Shown here one piece after another: positions 52,210 to 61,856 of a stretch of DNA of 64,000 nucleotides. Source of the stretch: Candidatus Eiseniibacteriota bacterium (GTDB lineage Bacteria; Orphanbacterota; Orphanbacteria; Orphanbacterales; Orphanbacteraceae). Below the pieces are notes generated by a model, which did not search any database, was not told the origin of the DNA, and was given only the letters and a program-made list of their open reading frames with translations. Position numbers and translations under genes: made by a program. Each line of letters starts with the position of its first letter. Position 1 is the first letter of the stretch. The stretch spans positions 372,001 through 436,000 of the forward strand of contig JAJCZU010000004.1 in assembly GCA_029262235.1 (NCBI GenBank), written 5' to 3'.

Positions 52210-55119
52210 TTACTGAAGGGGAGGCAGGGACGCCGTGATCTCGTCCAGTCGATGCGCAAGGTCGGCGTCGAGAGTCGTGTTGCGTCCTTCCGCTTTCTGT
52301 CGCAACAGCCGCAGGCGCGCGGCCATCTCGTGGGCGCGAATTCGCTCACCGCGCGAAACGGCATCCTCGAGCTCCGCAAGCCAGTCACCTGCCCGTGCCA
52401 TCTGGTCTTCGAACGAACTGAGCGGACCTGTTTCCGGTGGCGTGATCTGCGCGCGCATCTTTTCGACGAAAGCGCGCGTTTCTCGCTCGTCGACAGCCCG
52501 CCCCGATGCGAGTTCGTTCTCCAGCGAGCCGAAGATCTGATTCAGGAAGTAGTAGATGCGCCAGTCGTTCGGATCGGTGGCGTAAAGTTCATCGAGAGCG
52601 CGGAGCATTTCGGTGCGCAGCATGCCTTCGCTGTTCGTAAGTGCGTATCCTTGAAAGATGCCGTCCCGGCTCCGGCGCTCGAGGCTGCCAAGCGCACGCG
52701 TCCAGTTGCTCTTGTCGTCCGTGATCCAGGAGCCGACTGGAGAGGACTGGTAGCGCGCCAGGGAACGGGCGATATCGCGCGAATCTTCACGATGCAGATG
52801 AAACGGCGCGGAGAATTCGAGCAGTGAATTGTCGTCGGTGTTGATCGGCCCGGGACCGACCCAGCGCGCGAGCTTGTCGGATTGCACGAGGCAGCTCGCC
52901 AGAAAACGGGACGGGTGCTCGAGCCCGATCATCTCGAGATCCTCGTAAATCGCAGGCTCGAACATGCGCGCGGCGATCGCGCTGACGTCGGCCCCCTCAT
53001 TCCCCGCGATCAACAGGAAGTCGGCGTACTTCGGCTGCCAGAGCGTGACGTTCGGAAACACTTCATGCAGCGTCCGCACGATCATCAGAAAGTCGGAAGG
53101 CGCCATCGAATACGAGTGAACCCACTGGCAGTAGACGCCGTCTTCCCGGAGCCTGCTCTTCGCGAGCTCGAAGAACTCGCGCGTGAACAGGTTCGCAATG
53201 CCTGCCATCCAGGGGTTCGACGGCTCCGAAATGATGACGTCGTACGTGCGATCCACGAGAAGCAGGTGATTCCGACCGTCGTTACGATAGAGATGTACGC
53301 GGGGATCGTCGAGCACGTCGCGATTGTACCGGCCGAAGTAGTCGCGCGCGGCCTCGACCACGCCGCCCGAAACTTCCAGCACGTCGAGGCTCTTCACGTT
53401 TTCGTGCAGCGCCGCCGACGCGACCGTGATGCCGGCGCCGAGCCCGATCACGAGAACATCCTCCTGCTCCTTCGCGAGAATCAGCGGCATCTGCGCGAGC
53501 GATACCTGCGTCGGCATGTCGCCGAGCAGCGAACTCGCGTCGCTCTTTCCGTTGATGCGGAGAAAGCGGTTCCCGTCTTCCGTTTCGTGAACGGACACCG
53601 TGGCGTCGACCCCGTCCTTATAGAAGAGAATCGTTCCTGCCGGGCTCTTCTCGCCGAGATACGCGCCTGCCGTAATCGTTGCCCTCTCGAGCGGCACGCT
53701 CCTCGTATAGAGAATCGCGCCCGTGAAGCCCGCGATCAGGAGCACGGCCCCGATCAGGCCGCTCTGTCGTGAGTGGCCGCTTCCGAACAGAAACACGAGC
53801 AGGGCAAGCCCGCCCGAAATCGCCGCTCCCGTGACGAGCGTGCCGTAAATACCGAGCGGGCTCGTGAGCAGAAAGAAGCCGCACAGGATGGACCCCAGGA
53901 TCGTGCCTGTCGTGTTGATCGAGTACACACGCCCCGTTGTAGCGGAAGCATCGCCGCGGGAACGCGTCACCGCGAGCATCACGAGCGGGAGCGTGGCGCC
54001 CATGAAGAACGTCGGGAGGAACAGAACGCGGGCGATGTAGAAGAACTCGCGCTTCAGCAGCGCCGGTACCGCGCCGCCGGACGCCTCGATCCATCCCACG
54101 ACGAGATCGGGGAGATGCGAGAAGCCCGGTATCGAGAGCAGCACCGTGATCGTGAGCGCGGCCTGCGATACGGCGATCCAGAATGCGTAGCGGCGAATGC
54201 GCTCCCCGATCAGGCCGATCATGTAGGAGCCGAAACCGAGCCCGAGGATGAACACGATCAGAATCATCGAAAATGCGTACGTGGACGAGCCGAGCTGCAC
54301 GACGAGCAGTCTGTTCCATGCAATCTGATACGCCATCGCCGAAAGTCCTGATACGAACGCGATCAACAGATAGGGCTCGAATGCGGAACGGTGTTTCGTG
54401 CCGCGCTCTTCGCTGCGGTCCCCGCCGCGCCCTTCGCTGCGGTCCCCGCCGCGCTCTTCGCTGCGGTTCGCCACGGCACGGGAATCCTCCCCGTTTGGCG
54501 CCCGCTCCCGATCCCATAGCCGGCTGAGAGCCAGAGAGAGTACTCCGAGCGTGAGGTTGGCGGCGCAGACGACGAGCAGCGATCGCGAACGGCCGAGGTA
54601 CGGAATCAGCAGGAAGCCGGCGGCGGCCGCGCCGAGAGCGGCGCCGATCGTGTTCAGGCCGTACAGCAGTCCCGGCACCCGCTCGTAACGCGCAATCCGG
54701 CGCGAAGCGAATTCGACGAGAACCGGGAGCGTGGCGCCCATGAGCGCCGTCGGAACGAGCAGGATCAGAAAGCTCAGCAGAAATCGTGCGATCTGCAGCG
54801 GAACCGTCGTCTCGAATCCGGTCTGCGCCACAAGAGCACGGTAAAGCGGCACTGTAGAATGAAACAGAAACGGGGTCAGGGCGGCGGAAAGACCGATCCC
54901 GATCTCGAGGAACCCGTACGCCCGCAGGGGGCGTGGCATCCGGTGCGCGTAGCGGGATCCGACCGCGCTTCCGATCGCGAGACCCGCCATGAACGAAGCG
55001 AGCACGGTCGCGATCGCGTGCGTCGTGCCACCCATGACGAGCGTAAGCTGCCGTACCCACAGCAGTTCGTATACGAGCCCCGCAGCGCCGGAGATGAAGA
55101 AAAACAGATAGACGAGCAT
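52210..55119 (-). CDS. Membrane-fused spermidine-synthase-like protein
   Basis: 969 residues. The N-terminal half has about twelve to fourteen membrane helices in two related sets, each with the block M-G-A-T-L-P (VPTALMGATLPVLVEF, then PTFFMGATLPLVMLAV). From about 500 there is a spermine/spermidine-synthase fold: DGVDATVSVHET, VLVIGLGAGITVASAA for the nucleoside site, YDVIISEPSNPWMAG and LFTREFFELAKSRL. The E-P-S-N in place of the aminopropyltransferase D-x-S-D-P suggests a different substrate. A 24-bp repeat, three times, encodes a linker RSEERGGD between the helix sets (54401-54472). The last 180 residues are helical. The family is widespread in FCB-type bacteria and its function is unproven. 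Confidence 0.85.
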   Translation of the reverse strand: MLVYLFFFISGAAGLVYELLWVRQLTLVMGGTTHAIATVLASFMAGLAIGSAVGSRYAHRMPRPLRAYGFLEIGIGLSAALTPFLFHSTVPLYRALVAQTGFETTVPLQIARFLLSFLILLVPTALMGATLPVLVEFASRRIARYERVPGLLYGLNTIGAALGAAAAGFLLIPYLGRSRSLLVVCAANLTLGVLSLALSRLWDRERAPNGEDSRAVANRSEERGGDRSEGRGGDRSEERGTKHRSAFEPYLLIAFVSGLSAMAYQIAWNRLLVVQLGSSTYAFSMILIVFILGLGFGSYMIGLIGERIRRYAFWIAVSQAALTITVLLSIPGFSHLPDLVVGWIEASGGAVPALLKREFFYIARVLFLPTFFMGATLPLVMLAVTRSRGDASATTGRVYSINTTGTILGSILCGFFLLTSPLGIYGTLVTGAAISGGLALLVFLFGSGHSRQSGLIGAVLLIAGFTGAILYTRSVPLERATITAGAYLGEKSPAGTILFYKDGVDATVSVHETEDGNRFLRINGKSDASSLLGDMPTQVSLAQMPLILAKEQEDVLVIGLGAGITVASAALHENVKSLDVLEVSGGVVEAARDYFGRYNRDVLDDPRVHLYRNDGRNHLLLVDRTYDVIISEPSNPWMAGIANLFTREFFELAKSRLREDGVYCQWVHSYSMAPSDFLMIVRTLHEVFPNVTLWQPKYADFLLIAGNEGADVSAIAARMFEPAIYEDLEMIGLEHPSRFLASCLVQSDKLARWVGPGPINTDDNSLLEFSAPFHLHREDSRDIARSLARYQSSPVGSWITDDKSNWTRALGSLERRSRDGIFQGYALTNSEGMLRTEMLRALDELYATDPNDWRIYYFLNQIFGSLENELASGRAVDERETRAFVEKMRAQITPPETGPLSSFEDQMARAGDWLAELEDAVSRGERIRAHEMAARLRLLRQKAEGRNTTLDADLAHRLDEITASLPPLQ
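54401..54472. repeat. Three-copy 24-bp in-frame tandem repeat
   Basis: Units at 54401-54424, 54425-54448 and 54449-54472 differ from each other at one to four bases. On the minus strand each encodes eight residues of an Arg/Glu/Gly linker in the spermidine-synthase-like membrane protein. The period keeps the frame, so copy number can vary without breaking the gene. Confidence 0.85.
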
Positions 55120-55451
55120 CTGAGCAGATTAGAGGCTTTCGAATTCGGCCGCCACCAATAGTTATGGCCCCGTTCCTGCGGTTCGAGGACGTGACGAGAG
55201 GAGAGGAGAGGATGTGCCGCACTCAATCGAATATTCTGCGATCCATTGCGTTTAGCAATCGTATTGCGGGAGCAAGCAATGGTTCATGAGTGAATGTTCA
55301 TGTCACGAGTTTTGCACGTCGAAGATAATGATGTTGCTATCGAACCCGCCGCTCGCCTAGTGTAGGGCAGGAACTACATGGCAGGTACCGGCACGTGCCT
55401 GCGATGAGTGTTCTGGTCCATGAAGCTCCAACCCTCACAAGGAGTCCCCTT
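55120..55451. other. Intergenic promoter region with nested inverted repeats
   Basis: Between two divergent genes, locally A+T-richer than the surroundings. CCATTGC (55243-55249) and GCAATGG (55276-55282) form an outer inverted repeat, inside which GCAAT (55255-55259) and ATTGC (55263-55267) repeat the same core. TTCATG occurs twice at about 55283 and 55297. These are candidates for a regulator site governing the metalloprotease, the synthase-like gene or both. No confident -35/-10 pair was found. AAGGAG at 55439-55444 serves the metalloprotease. Confidence 0.35.
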
Positions 55452-58172
55452 ATGCACCGATCGTTAACCCTGTGTGCCGCTCTGTTTGTTCTCGCCCTCG
55501 CCTTCGCGCCCCCTGCGCTCGCTGATTCCCCACTCGAAGAAGTCTTCGCCCAGTACATCGGAGAGAACGGAGAGACCGTAACGGCCGACCGCTGCGGTAC
55601 CTACATTCCGACGCGCGAAGAAGCGATTCGACAGAACGAGCAGGTCGACAGGTGGCTGCAGGCTCATCCCGAGTTCTTCAACAAAGCGGCGGCGATCACG
55701 ACGATCCCGATTGCGTTTCATGTCGTGCGGAGCAATTCCGGCGCCTGGGACGTGACCGACACGCAGATCGCAAATCAGCTGGCGGTGCTGAACGCCGCGT
55801 ATGCGAGCACCAACTTCCAGTTCTCACATTTGAGCACAGACCGCACGAACAACTCGAACTGGTCGCAGCATACGATGGGCAGCGCAAACGAAACCAACAT
55901 GAAGAGCGCTCTCGCGATCAGCCCGGCGACGACGCTGAACTTCTATATATGCAACATCGGCGGGGGCCTTCTCGGTTACGCCACGTTCCCCGACATGTAT
56001 GCCGAAAGCAGCTTCATGCACGGCGTTGTCTGTCTCTACTCGTCGCTCCCGGGCGGTTCCGCGGCACCGTACAATCTCGGCGACACGGCCACGCATGAAG
56101 TCGGCCACTGGGTCGGCCTCTATCACACGTTCCAGGGCGGCTGCTCGGGGAACGGCGACTTCGTTGCCGATACGCCGCCGGAAGCGAGCCCGGCTTACGG
56201 TTGCCCGGCCGGTCGCAACACCTGCTCCGGCGGTGGCGACGATCCCATCTACAATTTCATGGATTACACGGACGACTCGTGCATGGATCACTTTACGTCC
56301 GGCCAGTCGACGCGCGCGGACCAGCAGATGGCCGCGTATCGCCCGAGCATGTTCGGCGGCGGCTGCTCGCCGACCGCGAACGCCGAGTTCACGGCGAACA
56401 CGACTTCGGGTACGGCGCCGCTGAACGTGAGCTTCACCGACCAGTCGACCGGCAGCCCCACGGCATGGGACTGGACGTTCGGTGACGGCGGCACGTCGAC
56501 GTCGCAAAACCCGTCGCACAACTACACGAGCGCCGGCAACTACACGGTATCGCTTACCGTGACGAACGCCTGCGGCATCGACACAGAAACGAAAACGAGT
56601 TACATCAGCGTGACGAATCCGGGCGGCGGCTATGCGAGCCTTCCGTACAGCACCGGTTTCGAGGGCGGCGCGGTCGACCAGTACTGGACGACGCAGTCCA
56701 CTAGCAACGGCCGCGTCCAGGTCACGACGTCGAACACGCCGCACAGCGGTTCGTGGCACATGACGATGGACGCTGTTTCCAACGGCACATACGCGACCAA
56801 CGAAGCGTGGCTTCATCTCGATCTCGCCGGTGTCAGCAATGCCGATCTCGATTTCTGGTGGAAAGACTTCAGCGACGAAACGCATACGCAGGACGGCGTG
56901 TTCTTCTCGAACAACGGCGGCGCGAGCTTCACGAAAGTATTCAATCTGCCGGGCGCCAGCTATGCGAACAATTCGTGGAACAACTTCAGTCTCGACGTGG
57001 ATGCTCTCGCATCCGGCGCCGGTCTCAGCCTGAACAGCACGTTCGTGATCAAGTTCCAGCAGTACGACAACTACGTCATCGCGACCGACGGCATGGCGTT
57101 CGACGACATCAGCGTCACGGAAACGGGTGGCGGTTCGCCCCCGGTCGCGGACTTCTCGGGAACGCCGACTTCAGGCACGGCTCCGGTGAACGTCTCGTTC
57201 ACGGACGCGTCGACCAACGGCCCCACGTCGTGGAGCTGGACATTCGGTGACGGCGGCACGTCGAGTGCGCAGAATCCGTCGCACAATTACACGGCGGCGG
57301 GTACCTACTCGGTGACCCTCACCGCTTCAAACGCGTTCGGATCGGACGGTGAAACGAAGACGAACTACATCACCGTGGACGCTCCGGGCGGCGGCGGATG
57401 GGAAACCATCACGTATGACGACTGGGAGTCGGGCTACGGCAACTACTCGGACGGCGGCAGCGACATGACCCGTTCGAGCCAGAGCCAGTACGCGTGGGAA
57501 GGCTCGTGGTCGGGCCGCATTCGTGACAACACGAACTCGTCCGTCTTCTCGCACACGAACTGCCAGAACGTGACCGGCTACACGGATCTCGAAGTGGAGT
57601 TCTACTTCTATCCGCGCAGCATGGAAAACGGCGAAGACTTCTGGGTGCAGTGGTATAACGGTTCGAGCTGGCAGACCGTCGCGGCGTTCGCGGCCGGTTC
57701 GAGTTTCAATAACAACTCGTTCTACACAGCCACCGTGAATATCCCGTCCGGCTCGTACCCGTACACGACCTGCGGCGCGCTTCGCTTCCGTTGCGACGCT
57801 TCGGGGAACTCGGATTACATCTACGTCGACAACATCGACTTCCGCGGATTCTCGAGTTCGCGCGAAGTCGGGCAGGAAGAGGCGCTGGTCAAAAATGAAG
57901 CCGTACCCGGCGTCATGACGCTCGACCAGAACGTGCCGAACCCGTTCAACCCGACAACGACGATTCGCTTCAATCTGCCCGAAGCGACGCACGTGCAGCT
58001 CGAAGTGTTCGACATTACCGGGCGTCGCGTTTCGACCGTGCTGAACGAAAGGCGCATGGCCGGCCAGAACTCGGTCGAGTTTCATGCGAACGGTCTCAGC
58101 TCGGGCATCTACTTCTACAAGCTGAACGCCGGCGGCAAGACCGACCAGAAGCGCATGGTGCTCGTGAAGTAG
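55452..58172 (+). CDS. Secreted M43-family metalloprotease with two PKD domains and a sorting domain
   Basis: 906 residues from ATG 55452, with AAGGAG 7 nt upstream. The signal peptide ends about PPALA. A propeptide-like region is followed by the metzincin active site HEVGHWVGLYH (H215, E216, H219, H225) and the Met-turn NFMDYTDDSCMDHF, placing it with pappalysin/cytophagalysin (M43) proteases. Then come PKD domain 1 (about 315-390), a jelly-roll/MAM-like domain (TGFEGGAVDQYW to MAFDDISVTE), PKD domain 2 (about 560-640), a second jelly-roll-like domain (DDWESGYGNYSDGGSD) and a FlgD-like sorting domain (NVPNPFNPTTTIRF to RMVLVK). It should cleave proteins outside the cell. Confidence 0.92.
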   Translation: MHRSLTLCAALFVLALAFAPPALADSPLEEVFAQYIGENGETVTADRCGTYIPTREEAIRQNEQVDRWLQAHPEFFNKAAAITTIPIAFHVVRSNSGAWDVTDTQIANQLAVLNAAYASTNFQFSHLSTDRTNNSNWSQHTMGSANETNMKSALAISPATTLNFYICNIGGGLLGYATFPDMYAESSFMHGVVCLYSSLPGGSAAPYNLGDTATHEVGHWVGLYHTFQGGCSGNGDFVADTPPEASPAYGCPAGRNTCSGGGDDPIYNFMDYTDDSCMDHFTSGQSTRADQQMAAYRPSMFGGGCSPTANAEFTANTTSGTAPLNVSFTDQSTGSPTAWDWTFGDGGTSTSQNPSHNYTSAGNYTVSLTVTNACGIDTETKTSYISVTNPGGGYASLPYSTGFEGGAVDQYWTTQSTSNGRVQVTTSNTPHSGSWHMTMDAVSNGTYATNEAWLHLDLAGVSNADLDFWWKDFSDETHTQDGVFFSNNGGASFTKVFNLPGASYANNSWNNFSLDVDALASGAGLSLNSTFVIKFQQYDNYVIATDGMAFDDISVTETGGGSPPVADFSGTPTSGTAPVNVSFTDASTNGPTSWSWTFGDGGTSSAQNPSHNYTAAGTYSVTLTASNAFGSDGETKTNYITVDAPGGGGWETITYDDWESGYGNYSDGGSDMTRSSQSQYAWEGSWSGRIRDNTNSSVFSHTNCQNVTGYTDLEVEFYFYPRSMENGEDFWVQWYNGSSWQTVAAFAAGSSFNNNSFYTATVNIPSGSYPYTTCGALRFRCDASGNSDYIYVDNIDFRGFSSSREVGQEEALVKNEAVPGVMTLDQNVPNPFNPTTTIRFNLPEATHVQLEVFDITGRRVSTVLNERRMAGQNSVEFHANGLSSGIYFYKLNAGGKTDQKRMVLVK

Positions 58173-58232
58173 AGACCGCAGACAACCGATCGATCATGCC
58201 GACCCGGTGCCGTGGGCCGGAATGATCAAGCG

Positions 58233-58265
58233 ACCGCCCCGGGGATTCGTTCTCCGGGGCGGTTT
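58233..58265 (+). terminator. Terminator-like hairpin (37-bp sequence repeated at 63288)
   Basis: ACCGCCCCGG (58233-58242) pairs with CCGGGGCGGT (58254-58263), followed by TTT. It lies 61 bp after the metalloprotease stop. The 37 bases 58228-58264 are identical to 63288-63324. Confidence 0.65.
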
Positions 58266-58339
58266 CGTGTTCGGCAAGTATTTCGTGTGTCGAAAATGGC
58301 GGCGAGCAAGTCGGGCGGGCTCGTTCTCGATGCTCGCTC

Positions 58340-61066
58340 TCAGCGCATCGTGCCCTCGACCTGCACGAGTTCCTGCCGCGCGTCCTCCACGCCCTCGCCG
58401 TCTTCGCCGAAGAGCTTGACGCGAATCGCGAGCGCGCGCCCGAACGCAGCGACCGCTTCTTCCGGGTGACCGCGCCGCACATGGTTTCGCCCCAGGTTCA
58501 GCAGGGAACTCGCGACGCTCTCGCCCTCCGGCCCCTCGGTTTCCTCCCAGGCCTCCACGCAACTGATTCGCCAGAAGAGCGCCTCCTCGTCGCGCCCGGC
58601 ACGCTCGTAGGAAAATGCGATGTCGTTCCTGATCCGGGCGATATCGGGGTAGCCTGCGCCGAAGCTTTCCTCGTAGATCTCCATCGCCCGCTTGTAGGTG
58701 TCGACGGCTTCGTCCACGCGGCCGCTCCTCTGAACGGCGAACGCGATGTTCACACTGCTCTGACCGACATAGGGGTGGTCCAGTCCGAGCGCCGCTTCCC
58801 GAATCGCGAGCGCGCGACGGTGAAGCGACTCCGCGACCGCGTAGCGCTCCTGATCATTCTCGACGAGACCGAGATTGTTGAGGCTCGCCGCCACATCGAC
58901 ATGATCGGGCCCGAGCACCTTCTCCCGAATGGCAAGCGACCGCTTGAATGCGGGAATCGCGTCATCCGGTTTCCCCTGCACGCGGTAGAGCATGCCGAGG
59001 TTGGACCAGCTCAATGCGGTGCCCGGGTGATCGGGCCCGAGTACGGTCCGGCGAACTTCGAGCGCCTGATGGAACAGGGGATCGGCCTCGTCGATGCGTC
59101 CCTGCCTCGCGGCGAGAACGGCCATGGCGTCCAGATACTCGGCGAACCGCTCGCTTTCACCGTCATCCGCATTCTCCGCGATCGCAAGCGCTCTCCGAAC
59201 GAACGGCTCGGCTTCGGAAAGCTTCCCCTGTTGCGACTGAAGCATCCCCAGCGCATGCAGCGTCTGCGCGATCGCGAGGTCGTCGGGGTCGAGCTCCCGT
59301 TCACGAATCGCGAGCGAACGTGCGAGAAGCGCGGCCGCTTCGGCAAACCGTCCCGCGTTCGCATGAAGCGTCCCGACCTGATAGCAGCTTTCCGCGACGT
59401 CGATCGGGTTCGAATCCGGAAGTCCTTCTCGTATCGCGAGCGCTTCCTCGAGAAGCGGGCGTGCCTGCTTGTAGAGACCGAGGGCCTGATAGACGTCGCC
59501 GATCGTATTCAGCATGGTCGCGCGGATCTCGGGGCGATCGGCCAGTTCCGATTCGATGCGAACCGCGCCCTGATCGAGAATTTCGCGGGCCGTGATGCTG
59601 TTCCCCATAGCTTCGCCTGGATTCGAAACGTGAAAGAGATCGGTCACGAAGTTCGTGACTTCGTGTGCCGCGTCGCGCTCGACGCGCGCGACACGCTCCG
59701 CGCGCAGCGTGCGCGCAAAGAGCACGCTCATCGAGACGGCGACGCCGAGCAGCAGGATCATCGTGCCGGCCGCGAACGCGAACGGCAGTTTGTGACGCGC
59801 GACGAGCTTTCGCAGTCGATAGATGCCGGTCTGCGGGCGCGCCACCACGGCCTCGTTCGCCAGATAGCGCCGGATGTCGTCGCCGAACGCCGCCGCGCTC
59901 TCGTAGCGGCGCGCGCGATTCTTTTCGAGCGCTCTCAGAACGATCCAGTCGAGGTCTCCCGCCAGCTTTCGCCTCAGTGCCGAAGCGGAGGTCGCCCGCA
60001 GTTCTGCTGCGGCTTCCAGCTTGTCGCCGCCTTCGCCGAGCCTCGTGCTCGGCCTGGGCGGGTCGTCTTCGCGGATGATCCGCCGGATCTCGTCGATTCC
60101 CTTGCTTCGAAGCGTATCGGATGCAAACGGCAGCGCGCCCGTAAGCAGTTCGTAGAGAAGAACGCCGAGGGCGTACACATCGGTGCGCGTATCGACGTCT
60201 TTCCCCGCGAGATCGGCCTGCTCGGGACTCATGTACTCCGGCGTACCGATCAGCTGGCCCTGCTCGGTGAAAAGCGTCTTCTCCGTGAGTGCGCCGCCCG
60301 TCGCTTTTGCGATTCCGAAATCGATCACTTTGGGCACGGGTTCGTCGGGGACGGTCGAAACGAGGATGTTCGAGGGCTTCAGGTCGCGATGAATGATCCC
60401 TTTCTGATGCGCGTGATGCACGGCCGCGCACACGGTATGAAAAAGAGAAAGGCGGGCGCGAATCGAAAGGCGCTCCCGGTCCGCGAACTCCGTGATCGGG
60501 ATTCCGCGCACGTACTCCATGACGAAGTAGGGGCGGCCGTGCTTCGTCGCTCCCGCGTCGAACACTTTCGCAATGCTCGGGTGATCCATCAGCGCGAGCG
60601 CCTGGCGTTCCGACTCGAAGCGCGCGATCACTTCCCGCGTGTCCATGCCCAGTTTGATCAGCTTGAGCGCGACCTCGCGCCGGATCGGGGCCGTCTGCTC
60701 CGCCCGATAGACGATTCCCATGCCGCCGGTGCCGAGGATCCCCAGGATGCGGTAGGGACCGATCAGTTCGGGTTCGCGCCTGTCGCCCGCGCTCATGCTC
60801 TCGGTCGGGTCGTCACTGCCCGCGAACGCACCCCCTGCGACCGTATCATCGGCGAACGCTTCGCCCGCACGAAGCACATTGGCGGCACCGCCGGTTTCGA
60901 GAAGGGAGTCGTCGTCGCCGAGACGCGCCAGATGCGCCTTCGCATCTTTCAGCAGGGCGCGATCTTCGCCGCACGCCGCTTCGAGGTACGCGCTCCGATC
61001 AGCTTCGGGAAGTTCGGATGCGGCCAGGACGATTTTCTTCAATCGGACGAAGCGGTTGTCCGCCAT
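58340..61066 (-). CDS. Membrane Ser/Thr protein kinase with TPR repeats, copy 2
   Basis: 908 residues from ATG 61066, 4 bp after the sigma-factor stop. It has the same layout as the kinase at 9676-12369. A 50-residue helical extension (NRFVRLKKIVLAASELPEAD) comes first, then an Asp/Ala-rich linker. The kinase domain (about 103-385) has GTGGMGIV, K135, HRDLKPSN (D228), DFGIAKA and GTPEYMSPEQA, all intact. One membrane helix (FAFAAGTMILLLGVAVSMSV) follows, then about ten TPRs to the C terminus. An insert rich in Glu and Ala sits in the C-lobe before the final helices. It is translationally coupled to the ECF sigma factor and is therefore its likely partner. Confidence 0.92.
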   Translation of the reverse strand: MADNRFVRLKKIVLAASELPEADRSAYLEAACGEDRALLKDAKAHLARLGDDDSLLETGGAANVLRAGEAFADDTVAGGAFAGSDDPTESMSAGDRREPELIGPYRILGILGTGGMGIVYRAEQTAPIRREVALKLIKLGMDTREVIARFESERQALALMDHPSIAKVFDAGATKHGRPYFVMEYVRGIPITEFADRERLSIRARLSLFHTVCAAVHHAHQKGIIHRDLKPSNILVSTVPDEPVPKVIDFGIAKATGGALTEKTLFTEQGQLIGTPEYMSPEQADLAGKDVDTRTDVYALGVLLYELLTGALPFASDTLRSKGIDEIRRIIREDDPPRPSTRLGEGGDKLEAAAELRATSASALRRKLAGDLDWIVLRALEKNRARRYESAAAFGDDIRRYLANEAVVARPQTGIYRLRKLVARHKLPFAFAAGTMILLLGVAVSMSVLFARTLRAERVARVERDAAHEVTNFVTDLFHVSNPGEAMGNSITAREILDQGAVRIESELADRPEIRATMLNTIGDVYQALGLYKQARPLLEEALAIREGLPDSNPIDVAESCYQVGTLHANAGRFAEAAALLARSLAIRERELDPDDLAIAQTLHALGMLQSQQGKLSEAEPFVRRALAIAENADDGESERFAEYLDAMAVLAARQGRIDEADPLFHQALEVRRTVLGPDHPGTALSWSNLGMLYRVQGKPDDAIPAFKRSLAIREKVLGPDHVDVAASLNNLGLVENDQERYAVAESLHRRALAIREAALGLDHPYVGQSSVNIAFAVQRSGRVDEAVDTYKRAMEIYEESFGAGYPDIARIRNDIAFSYERAGRDEEALFWRISCVEAWEETEGPEGESVASSLLNLGRNHVRRGHPEEAVAAFGRALAIRVKLFGEDGEGVEDARQELVQVEGTMR

Positions 61067-61070
61067 AGCG

Positions 61071-61649
61071 CTACCCTTCCATGAATTCGAGCAGCCATAC
61101 CTTTGCAAACTTCCAGTCCGATTTCACGGTCCGCTCGGAGATGTCGAGGACATGCGCCGTTTCCTTCACGGTCATGCCCGCGAATACGCGAAGTTCGACA
61201 ATGCGCATCATCCGCTCGTCCTCCTTCGCAAGAGCGTCGAGCGCTTCGTTCAGTGCGAGCACATCGAGAAATCCGCTCCCTTCGTCGCCTGCGAACCGTT
61301 CGTCGAGCGTGACCCGCTGCGCGCCGCCGCCGCGCTTTTCCGCGGAGCGCTCGCGCGCGTAGTTCACGAGAATGTGACGCATCGCTCGCGCGGCCACGTT
61401 GAAGAAATGGGCGCGGTCGTTCCACGCGAGTTCCCGCTGATTCACGAGCTTCACGTACGCTTCGTGAACGAGGGCCGTCGGCTGCAGCGTGTGGTCGCTG
61501 CGCTGCGCGCGCATGATGCCGCCCGCAACGCGGCGCAGTTCGGAATAAACCACGGGATACAGTTCGTCCATGGCCTGCCGGGAATCGATTTTGCGGGCGC
61601 CGAGATCGTGAAGGATGGCCGTTACGTCGGACCGGGGGGAAGGATCCAA
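61071..61649 (-). CDS. ECF-type RNA polymerase sigma factor (kinase-associated group), copy 2
   Basis: 192 residues from TTG 61649, 8 nt after GGAGG. It has the same family signature as copy 1: ELRRVAGGIMRAQRSDHTLQ, PTALVHEAYVKLVNQRELAW and RAMRHILVNYARERSAEKRG in region 2, and LDALAKEDERMMRIVELRVF with VLDISERTVKSDWKFAKVWL in region 4. The kinase starts 4 bp downstream of its stop, forming a two-gene operon, whereas in copy 1 the genes are convergent. The region upstream (61650-61700) is A+T-rich and probably holds the promoter. Confidence 0.92.
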   Translation of the reverse strand: MDPSPRSDVTAILHDLGARKIDSRQAMDELYPVVYSELRRVAGGIMRAQRSDHTLQPTALVHEAYVKLVNQRELAWNDRAHFFNVAARAMRHILVNYARERSAEKRGGGAQRVTLDERFAGDEGSGFLDVLALNEALDALAKEDERMMRIVELRVFAGMTVKETAHVLDISERTVKSDWKFAKVWLLEFMEG

Positions 61650-61856
61650 GGAATTTCCTCCGCTGTGTGAAGTGATTTAACTCTAATGATTTCAAGCTGC
61701 TTTCGTCAAGTTGGATCGCGCCGTGCCCTCTACTCGCGATCTTTTTCTGCCCCCCGCTCCGCCGATCCGTGTTTCCCGGGATGAAGACAGCGAGCCGAGA
61801 GGCTCGACAAGATGCAACCGCGAATCGGCCGCACGGCCGGGTAGGGAGCTGGAAAA

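Noticed and set aside
54401-54472. Possible CRISPR-like repeat array
   Set aside because: The units are contiguous with no spacers and are in-frame coding repeats of a membrane protein.
58466-61084. An 872-codon open frame on the plus strand
   Set aside because: It is the antisense shadow of the second kinase, whose catalytic motifs and TPRs are intact on the minus strand; long antisense frames are expected at this G+C content.
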